Of a DNA stretch of 10,750 nt, positions 5,842-10,750 are shown piece after piece. Each line of letters opens with the position of its first letter. Positions within the stretch are counted from its first letter, which is position 1. Made by a program: the position numbers and the translations under genes. Source of the DNA: Planctomycetota bacterium (lineage in GTDB: Bacteria; Planctomycetota; Planctomycetia; Planctomycetales; Planctomycetaceae); assembly GCA_023429275.1 (NCBI GenBank), contig JAEYWB010000199.1, positions 1-10,750 of the forward strand, written 5' to 3'. The notes under the pieces were generated by a model. It searched no databases and was not told the DNA's origin. It saw only the letters and a program-made list of their open reading frames with translations.

Positions 5842-6072
5842 ATGACTCTCGATCAACTCACCCCGAACCAGTCCGCCCGCGTCGTCGAGATCGAAGGCGT
5901 CGATGCCATCGCGATCCGCCTGATGGAAATGGGGCTCACCGAGGGGGAAACCGTCTCCTACGTCGCCGCGGCACCCCTGGGAGATCCGGTGGAATATGCG
6001 ATCCGCGGTTACCGGCTTTCGCTCCGCAAGACCGAGGCGGCCCGGGTCCGCGTCGAGCCGCTCTCCCCCTGA
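5842..6072 (+). CDS. feoA: FeoA-domain protein, second of a tandem pair
   Basis: The 76-residue protein is a textbook FeoA: IRLMEMGLTEGETV in the middle, then APLGDPVEYAIRGYRLSLRKTEA, matching the conserved turn and strand pattern. It probably binds FeoB or modulates ferrous-iron uptake in the cytoplasm. GAAGG lies 7 nt before ATG 5842, a clear ribosome site. The pair is 33 bp apart and probably cotranscribed. A terminator-like hairpin begins at the last codons (6065-6092), which would close this unit before the prolyl isomerase gene. FeoA pairs usually precede feoB; its absence here means feoB is elsewhere or these proteins act independently. Confidence 0.9.
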   Translation: MTLDQLTPNQSARVVEIEGVDAIAIRLMEMGLTEGETVSYVAAAPLGDPVEYAIRGYRLSLRKTEAARVRVEPLSP

Positions 6073-6092
6073 CGGTCCGTCGGGGGCGTTTT
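6065..6092 (+). terminator. Probable intrinsic terminator after the feoA pair
   Basis: CCCCC (6065-6069) plus GAC (6071-6073) pair with GTC (6079-6081) plus GGGGG (6082-6086), with one bulged T and the loop GGTCC, followed after CG by TTTT (6089-6092). The stem overlaps the feoA stop codon. The T run is short, so termination may be partial. Confidence 0.55.
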
Positions 6093-6200
6093 GCCGACTG
6101 CCCTGCCCGCGATCGCGGCCGAGCCTCTATCATCCGGCGACGGTCGCAGCGGTGCCGGGAGACCAGCCCGCGGAACGACCGCCGACAAGAGGATCGTCTG

Positions 6201-7121
6201 ATGCCCGTGCTCGTCCGCCTGTTCGCCGTCTTCATCCTCGCCTGTTGCACAAGCCAGGCGTCGGCTCAAGGCCCGTCGGGGGGCTCGGCGGGCGTACTCG
6301 CGAAGGTCAACGACCGGACGATCCGCCAGAAGGATCTCGAAACGCTCTACCTGATCGACCACGTGGCCGCCGCCGATCGGGACCGGGTCCGCGATGTGTT
6401 GATCGAGCAGCTCGTCGACAACGCCGTCATGGAAAGCTTTCTGAAACGCCAGAAGGTCGTCGCGCCGCAGGTGGAACTCGACGCCCATGTCACTTTCGTG
6501 CTCGGCAGCATCGAGAAACAGGGGGACAAGCCGGCCGAAGTCCTCGCGAAGGTCGGGCTGACCGAGGAGACGCTCCGCCAGCAGCTCGCACTTCCGATCG
6601 CCTGGGCGATCTACGTTCGGAAGACCGTTTCAGACGACGAGGTCCGCAAGTACTTCGAGGCCCATCGGGCGGAGCTCGACGGCTCGAAGGTCCGTGTCCG
6701 GCAGATCGTCCGCCTCGTCGACAAGGCGGCGGACGAAGCGAAGTGGAAAGAGGCCGAGGACTTTCTGGCAAAGCTTCGATCCGAGATCGCCGCGGAGAAG
6801 GTCACGTTCGAAGCCGCCGCGAAGGAGCATTCGCAGAGCCCGTCCGGCCAGGAGGGGGGAAATGTCGTCCCGTTCGGATTCGACGGCAAGATGCCGCAGA
6901 GCGTGACCGAGGCGGCGTTCCGCCTGAAGGAGGGGGAGCTCAGTCCGCCGGTCCGTTCCCCGTTCGGAGTCCATCTGCTCCAGCTCGTCGAGCGGATGCC
7001 GGGAGACCTCAGCGTGGAAGACGCCCGGCCGAAGATCCTCGACGCTCTCTCACGCGAGCTCTGGAAAGAGACGCTCCCCCGCGAGCGCAAGAAGGCGAAG
7101 ATCGTCGTCTCGCCGAAGTGA
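6201..7121 (+). CDS. Secreted PpiC-type peptidyl-prolyl cis-trans isomerase
   Basis: The 306-residue protein resembles SurA/PrsA-class folding catalysts. An N-terminal signal peptide (hydrophobic residues 7-16) ends in ASA with likely cleavage after Ala22, placing it outside the cytoplasmic membrane. Residues 30-155 form a helical SurA-N-like chaperone segment beginning LAKVNDRTI. Residues 164-266 are a parvulin domain with the family pattern VRQIV, FEAAAKEHSQSPSGQEGG, a GF loop (FGFDGKM), FRLKEGELSPPVRSPFGVHLLQL. It probably assists folding of exported proteins. AGAGGA lies about 8 nt before ATG 6201; the longer frame upstream is an out-of-gene extension. It is separated from feoA by 128 bp and a terminator. 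A lipoprotein is unlikely: ILACC has Leu where small residues are preferred before the Cys. Confidence 0.9.
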   Translation: MPVLVRLFAVFILACCTSQASAQGPSGGSAGVLAKVNDRTIRQKDLETLYLIDHVAAADRDRVRDVLIEQLVDNAVMESFLKRQKVVAPQVELDAHVTFVLGSIEKQGDKPAEVLAKVGLTEETLRQQLALPIAWAIYVRKTVSDDEVRKYFEAHRAELDGSKVRVRQIVRLVDKAADEAKWKEAEDFLAKLRSEIAAEKVTFEAAAKEHSQSPSGQEGGNVVPFGFDGKMPQSVTEAAFRLKEGELSPPVRSPFGVHLLQLVERMPGDLSVEDARPKILDALSRELWKETLPRERKKAKIVVSPK

Positions 7122-7140
7122 TGCGGAGAAATACTGCATC
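7120..7140 (+). other. Stem-loop overlapping the ppiC stop codon
   Basis: GATGCGG (7120-7126) can pair with CTGCATC (7134-7140), 7 bp with one G-U, around an A-rich 7-nt loop. It begins within the TGA stop of the isomerase gene. Only a weak TTT occurs about 7 nt further on, so a terminator function is doubtful. Confidence 0.35.
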
Positions 7141-7194
7141 GAAGCTGTTTCAGAACTCCAAGTCGGCTCGTTGATCGGTCGTGAGGGAGGTTTG

Positions 7195-7250
7195 CCACAG
7201 AGTTCACAGAGAACACAGAGGGCCCACTGAGTCCTCTCTGCACTTGGTGG
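7195..7250. repeat. Palindromic intergenic repeat, copy B (CACAGAG 9-mers), between convergent genes
   Basis: The left arm contains CACAGAGTT, CACAGAGAA and CACAGAGGG (7196-7222). Folding 7195-7222 against 7223-7250 without any gap gives 21 Watson-Crick pairs and one G-T among 28 positions, centred on GGGCCC. The outer ends are CCAC and GTGG. It lies 73 bp after the plus-strand isomerase stop and 23 bp before the minus-strand ATP-grasp stop. The left arm closely matches copy A at 3713-3739. Confidence 0.75.
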
Positions 7251-7273
7251 CGACAAAGGTTTTTGAAAGACCC

Positions 7274-8161
7274 TCAGCCTTCGATGATCGCGTCAGCCAG
7301 CCGGTCGGCCGATCCCGGCACAAGGCGGCAGTAGAGGTCCGGCTCGATGAGCTCCAGCTCCATCAGGCACGAGTTCCCCTCTTCATCCTGCACGAAATCG
7401 ACCCGGGCATAGACCGGGGCCGGGGCACACGTCGCGATGACCTGGCTGGCCAATTCGCGGTCAGCGGCCGAGGGGATTGCCTCGGCATACTGGCCGCCAT
7501 GCTGGACCTGTACGCGGAAGTCGCCGCACGCGCTCCGCTTGCGGACCGCATGGCTGTATCGCCCTCCCAGGAAGACGATCGACAGCTCTCCCTGCACTTC
7601 GATCGATGGAAGGTACTCCTGCAGCAACGTCGGCTTGAGGCGGACGAGGTGACTGGCGGCCTCCCAGTCGGTCGCTGGTGTCGCCCGGGAGAGCAGGAAT
7701 GTTTCGAACGCACCGGCCGACACGGCGGGCTTCAGGACGGCACATTCCCAGCCCGACTGCCGCATCAGCGTGGCCAGGTCGTCCGGCGGAGCGAGGGGAT
7801 CGAGGAATCGGGTCGGCGGAATTCGGATGCCCCGCCCTTCCAGATCGCGCAGGTACCGCTTGTCGCTGTTCCAGGTGACAAGGGACGCGGCATTCAGCAG
7901 GCGGGTCCGCGTTCGGACGGCTTCGATCCACGCCAGGAACTCGTCTTTCCTGACGAAATAGTCCCATGTCGACCGAAGGACCGTCGACGCGGCTGTGTTC
8001 CAGTCAAACGTGGGGTTTGACCAGGAGACCCGTCTGACCTTCAGGCCGCGCTTCTCCAGCGCCGCCATCAGAAGATGCTCCTCCTCCAGAGTCATCCGGG
8101 AGAAGGGGTCCTCCGAAGGGGACTCGAATCGGTCTTCAGTCGCAATGACGACGTCCCACAC
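7274..8161 (-). CDS. ATP-grasp domain protein (RimK/glutathione-synthetase-like)
   Basis: The protein has 295 residues from the proposed GTG at 8161. Family marks are RSTWDY (63-68) followed by FLAWIEAV, WNSDKRYL (97-104), AVLKP with Lys144 as probable ATP-phosphate contact, LLQEYLPSI (179-187), the GELSIVFLGGRYSHAVRK strand pair, and MELELIEPDLY (267-277), whose acidic residues should bind magnesium. ATP-grasp enzymes of this group join a carboxylate to an amine or thiol through an acyl phosphate; the substrate cannot be told from sequence. I preferred GTG 8161 because AAGGAGAGG lies 9 nt upstream and homology starts at DVVIATEDRF; ATG 8242, 5 nt after the ABC gene stop, would add 27 residues without visible family features. 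It lies downstream of, and is probably cotranscribed with, the ABC ATPase. Confidence 0.85.
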   Translation of the reverse strand: MWDVVIATEDRFESPSEDPFSRMTLEEEHLLMAALEKRGLKVRRVSWSNPTFDWNTAASTVLRSTWDYFVRKDEFLAWIEAVRTRTRLLNAASLVTWNSDKRYLRDLEGRGIRIPPTRFLDPLAPPDDLATLMRQSGWECAVLKPAVSAGAFETFLLSRATPATDWEAASHLVRLKPTLLQEYLPSIEVQGELSIVFLGGRYSHAVRKRSACGDFRVQVQHGGQYAEAIPSAADRELASQVIATCAPAPVYARVDFVQDEEGNSCLMELELIEPDLYCRLVPGSADRLADAIIEG

Positions 8162-8170
8162 CCGACTTTT

Positions 8171-8179
8171 CCTCTCCTT
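8171..8179 (-). promoter_or_regulatory. Strong Shine-Dalgarno selecting the ATP-grasp GTG start
   Basis: AAGGAGAGG on the minus strand sits 9 nt before GTG 8161. It is the best ribosome site in the window and supports the short form of the ATP-grasp protein over the ATG at 8242, which has only AAGG at a too-short spacing. Confidence 0.6.
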
Positions 8180-8247
8180 GAAGAGCCAACCGACCGGGAA
8201 CAGCGGCACACTGGCGCTGAAGAACTTTGCCTGGGGACGCATCCGCC

Positions 8248-9246
8248 TTACGCGGCCGGAGCATTCTCCCGGTGCACGTCCGTGAAGAACTCCGCGATGA
8301 CCTCTTCGAGAGGGCGTTCCTGCACGCCGACGTCTTCGAGCTGATACCGGCTCAGGAGGCTCGTGAGCGTTTCGGGAATGCGGTTGCGGTCGACGCGCAG
8401 CTTGGCGTTCGGAGGCCGAAGGTCGAACACCTGGCCATACTGCTCGAGATCGGCGGGGACTTCCGTCCCGGCGAACTGAAGCTGGATCACCTTGTGCTGG
8501 CTGAACCTCTCGACAATCTCGGCGAGCGGGCCGTCGTGCTTGATCTCCCCCTGGTTGATGATCACCGCCCGCCGACAGAGGGCCTCGACGTCCTTCATGT
8601 AGTGGCTCGTCAGGATCACCGTGATCTGCTGTTCCGCCTGGTAGTACTTCAGGAACTCCTGGACCTTCCGCTGCGAGACGACGTCGAGCCCGATCGTCGG
8701 CTCGTCGAGCAGCAGGACTTCCGGACTGTGCAGCAGCGCGGCGATCAGTTCCATCCGCATCCGCTCGCCGAGCGACAGCTCGCGGACCGCCTGGCCGACG
8801 AGCTTCCGCACATCCAGCAGGTCGACCAGTTCGTCGTACCGCCGCTGGAACTGCGCCGGGTCGATCCGGTAGATCTCCTGGTGAAGGCGGAACGACTCCT
8901 GCGCGGGAAGGTCCCACCAGAGCTGGTTCTTCTGCCCCATGACGAGGGAAAACCGCCGTCGGAACTCGTTCTTTCTGTCCCAGGGGACATAGCCGAGAAC
9001 GGTGGCCGTGCCGGACGTCGGATAAATGAGCCCCGAAAGGAGCTTGAGCGTCGTCGTCTTCCCGGCGCCGTTCGGGCCGAGGAAGGCGACCATTTCCCCC
9101 TTCTCGATGTCGAAGCTGACCGAGCGGACCGCTTCAACGGTCTTGTATTCGCGCTTGAAGAGGCCGGCGATCGAGGCCCACAGCCCCTCTTGCTTGCGGA
9201 AGACCTTGTAGGTCTTCGTCAGGTCCCGCACATGGATCGCGCTCAT
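8248..9246 (-). CDS. ABC-2-type transporter ATP-binding protein (NatA-like, COG4586 type)
   Basis: The 332-residue cytoplasmic ATPase should power an ABC-2 exporter. Motifs in order are Walker [10 protein letters not shown] (57-65), Q-loop Gln105 in [13 protein letters not shown], a signature variant [11 protein letters not shown] (157-167) with Leu-Gly in place of Gly-Gly-Gln, Walker B VLLLDEP (177-183), D-loop GLD and H-loop His215 (TSHYM). The QLWWDLP stretch and an N-terminal segment between the first strands ([25 protein letters not shown]) are typical of the COG4586 subgroup. The C-terminal 90 residues form the usual accessory domain of this subgroup. ATG 9246 begins at homology; there is no clear ribosome site. 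The subgroup normally sits beside two permease genes (COG4587 and COG3694 types), but here the next gene is an ATP-grasp protein and the upstream neighbour is divergent, so the membrane partner is missing from the window. Confidence 0.92.
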   Translation of the reverse strand: MSAIHVRDLTKTYKVFRKQEGLWASIAGLFKREYKTVEAVRSVSFDIEKGEMVAFLGPNGAGKTTTLKLLSGLIYPTSGTATVLGYVPWDRKNEFRRRFSLVMGQKNQLWWDLPAQESFRLHQEIYRIDPAQFQRRYDELVDLLDVRKLVGQAVRELSLGERMRMELIAALLHSPEVLLLDEPTIGLDVVSQRKVQEFLKYYQAEQQITVILTSHYMKDVEALCRRAVIINQGEIKHDGPLAEIVERFSQHKVIQLQFAGTEVPADLEQYGQVFDLRPPNAKLRVDRNRIPETLTSLLSRYQLEDVGVQERPLEEVIAEFFTDVHRENAPAA

Positions 9247-9506
9247 GGCGGGAATGGTAGGGGGTGCCGCCGGTCGCGTCAGCCATCGTCCCCGTTCCCG
9301 GGATGCGGTTATCTGTTCCGATTCTTCCGCCCGGCGAAAACTCTCCGATTCGCCAGAAAACCCTCCCCTGTGGTTGCCAGCCCCCGCAAGTCTCTGCGAT
9401 AACATGAAGTATGGTTGATGTGTCGTCCGGTCTCGGGACGATGCGGCAGCCATACCCGCCCGAAAACTTCCCCGCCCTCCTCCTCCTGCCTCTGGCAACC
9501 TCCACG
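9247..9506. other. Divergent intergenic region, ABC ATPase and DUF1549-type gene
   Basis: The 260-bp gap must hold promoters for both directions. A plausible rightward promoter is listed separately. For the leftward ABC gene the best candidate is GATAAC on the minus strand (9313-9308), with only a weak TTCGCC-like -35 about 18-19 bp upstream. No credible small gene was found. An in-frame ATG at 9441 could lengthen the rightward protein by 22 residues but would bury the signal peptide. Confidence 0.4.
9374..9403 (+). promoter_or_regulatory. Candidate promoter of the DUF1549-type gene
   Basis: TTGCCA (9374-9379, 5 of 6 to the -35 consensus) and GATAAC (9398-9403, 4 of 6 to the -10) are separated by 18 bp and point toward the gene at 9507. 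Transcription would start near 9410, giving a leader of about 100 nt. Confidence 0.42.
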
Positions 9507-10750
9507 ATGATCAGATTCCCGTCTGCCCTCGTTGGTCTCCTGGCAGTCCTCGTTTCGACCGCCTCCGCCGACGGAACCTCTCCGGCGACCATCGAACTCG
9601 CTCCCGGCCAGTTCACGCTGATCGGACCTCGTGCCGTCCAGCAGCTGGTCGTGACCGGCCAGGTCGCCGCGGACGACCCGCGCGACGTCACCGCCGATGC
9701 GACTCTGGAGTCCTCCAATCCGCAGGTCGTCCGTGTCGAGGGGGGCAAGGTCTTCCCTGTCGCCGATGGCACCGCGACGATTACCGCGAAGGTCGGAGCC
9801 GCGACGGCTCAGGCCCAGGTCACCGTCTCGCAGTTCGGGACACCCGACCCGATCAGTTTCCAGTATGAGACGCTGGCCGCCCTCACCAAGGCGGGCTGCA
9901 ACATGGGGGCCTGCCACGGATCCCCATCGGGGAAAGCGGGATTCCGCCTGTCGCTCCGCGGCTACGATCCTCCTCTCGACACGCTGACGCTCCGTGCCGA
10001 AGCGTACGGACGCCGCACCAATGTGATGGACCCCGACAATTCGCTCATCCTCCGGAAGGGGCTGATGGAGGTCGCTCACGGGGGAGGCCGGCGACTGAAG
10101 AAGGGGGATGCGGCCCATGTCACCATGCGGACCTGGATCGCCGAAGGGATGCCGCTCGATCCTCCGACCGAACCGGCGCTCGACCGCATTGAAGTCTTCC
10201 CCAAGAAGCGGGTCTTTCAGAAGGATGGTTCGCGTCAGCAGGTCTTCGTGAAGGGCTTCTTTGCGGACGGCACGACGCGCGATTTGACCGCCCTGACCGT
10301 TTTCAGCTCGTCGGCCGAATCGGTCGCGAAGGTTTCAGAGTCCGGCCTCAATGAGAAGGTCGGCAAGGGGGAAGCGGCGATCCTCGCCCGCTATCTCGAC
10401 AAGATGGACACCTCCGAAATCACGTTCCTCGAGCCGACCATCGGCTTCGCCTGGAACAATCCTCCCGAACACAACTTCGTTGACACGCTCGTCAACGAGA
10501 AGCTCCAGCAGCTCCAGATCCTTCCTTCGGGACTGTGCAGCGACGACGAATTCCTCCGCCGGGCCTACCTGGATGTCACCGGGCGGCTCCCGACTCCCGA
10601 AGAGACGCAGGCCTTCCTCAACGACATCACTCCCGAAAAGCGGGCACGGCTCGTCGATCAACTGCTCGACAGCCCGGACTATGCGTCGTTCTGGACGATG
10701 AAGATGGCGGATGTCCTGCGGGCGAACAGCGGCAAGCTGAGCCCGGCGGG
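9507..10750 (+). CDS. Secreted planctomycete DUF1549-type protein with Ig-like domain and CX4CH motif (3' end outside the window)
   Basis: I translated 414 codons without a stop to the window edge, so this is a 5' partial gene. Residues 1-21 are a signal peptide (hydrophobic core [15 protein letters not shown]), so the protein is exported. Residues about 30-108 look like a bacterial Ig-like (BIG2) domain ([30 protein letters not shown]). Next is [28 protein letters not shown] (starting at residue 128), where Cys131, Cys136 and His137 form a CX4CH motif resembling a heme site. A second Ig-like stretch covers about 227-310, and from about 322 the DUF1549 region begins, with [18 protein letters not shown] (349-366). 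Full-length relatives continue into DUF1549/DUF1553 and are abundant in Planctomycetota; their biochemical role is not settled. ATG 9507 is chosen for the signal peptide; no Shine-Dalgarno is evident. Confidence 0.9.
   Translation, partial: MIRFPSALVGLLAVLVSTASADGTSPATIELAPGQFTLIGPRAVQQLVVTGQVAADDPRDVTADATLESSNPQVVRVEGGKVFPVADGTATITAKVGAATAQAQVTVSQFGTPDPISFQYETLAALTKAGCNMGACHGSPSGKAGFRLSLRGYDPPLDTLTLRAEAYGRRTNVMDPDNSLILRKGLMEVAHGGGRRLKKGDAAHVTMRTWIAEGMPLDPPTEPALDRIEVFPKKRVFQKDGSRQQVFVKGFFADGTTRDLTALTVFSSSAESVAKVSESGLNEKVGKGEAAILARYLDKMDTSEITFLEPTIGFAWNNPPEHNFVDTLVNEKLQQLQILPSGLCSDDEFLRRAYLDVTGRLPTPEETQAFLNDITPEKRARLVDQLLDSPDYASFWTMKMADVLRANSGKLSPA

Noticed and set aside
5808..5842. ATG overlapping the first feoA stop (TGATG) as the start of the second feoA or the PpiC gene
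   Set aside because: That ATG is in the PpiC frame, not the feoA frame, and leads through sequence overlapping feoA with no homology. The second feoA has a proper ribosome site and starts at 5842.
6231..6251. Lipoprotein signal (ILACC) in the PpiC protein
   Set aside because: The residue two before the Cys is Leu, a poor lipobox fit, while ASA before Gln23 gives a good ordinary signal-peptidase site.
5996..7174. Plus-strand 392-codon frame overlapping feoA and the PpiC gene
   Set aside because: It is rich in Arg, Pro and Gly and out of frame with a clear signal-peptide and parvulin protein.
8162..8242. ATG at 8242 as the ATP-grasp start
   Set aside because: It adds 27 residues without family features and has a poorly spaced ribosome site. 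GTG 8161 has AAGGAGAGG at 9 nt. The longer start is kept as a possibility, not the main call.
8227..9402. Plus-strand open frame of 391 codons opposite the ABC ATPase
   Set aside because: The minus strand encodes a complete ABC ATPase with Walker A, Walker B and H-loop; the opposite frame has no homology-like features.

Overview
The window looks like a chromosomal segment of a G+C-rich planctomycete (Planctomycetota). The best lineage marker is the truncated gene at the right edge. It has a signal peptide, an Ig-like domain, a [13 protein letters not shown] motif and a DUF1549-type region, an architecture I know almost only from Planctomycetota and relatives. The acyl carrier protein has an unusual long form, and several genes have no obvious Shine-Dalgarno sequence, which also fits. 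There are no rRNA or tRNA genes, no CRISPR array, no transposase and no phage genes.

Layout. (1) Positions 1-2771, minus strand: a fatty-acid elongation cluster read right to left as fabZ-type dehydratase, fabG ketoreductase, a 130-residue acyl carrier protein and a second fabZ-type dehydratase. It is driven by a near-consensus sigma-70 promoter at about 2906-2934 and has a structured leader. Every gap between its genes contains a GC-rich hairpin, and the one after the carrier protein is a textbook intrinsic terminator. (2) 3195-5475, plus strand: nusB, then mtaB (tRNA methylthiotransferase), whose stop overlaps the start of a STAS-domain gene by 4 bp. (3) 5566-7121, plus strand: two tandem feoA genes without a visible feoB, a terminator-like hairpin, and a secreted PpiC-type prolyl isomerase. 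(4) 7274-9246, minus strand: an ABC-2-type ATPase of the kind usually paired with permeases, here followed by an ATP-grasp ligase-like gene. (5) 9507-10750, plus strand: the 5' part of the DUF1549-type secreted protein, which runs off the window.

The clearest structure not explained by genes is a pair of intergenic palindromic elements at 3713-3799 and 7195-7250. Both are built from the 9-mer CACAGAGNN repeated three times, with an inverted, degraded copy on the other arm. The second is a gap-free 56-bp imperfect palindrome lying exactly between two convergent genes. These look like members of a dispersed repeat family.

How the genes work together: the fab cluster supplies reduction and dehydration steps on one dedicated carrier protein, and a condensing enzyme is probably just off the left edge. 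NusB and MtaB act on rRNA transcription and tRNA modification. The remaining genes are envelope, transport or regulatory functions that do not form one obvious pathway. I found no convincing wholly new system. The best leads are the palindromic repeat family, the enlarged carrier protein between paired dehydratases, and the fab leader and intercistronic hairpins.
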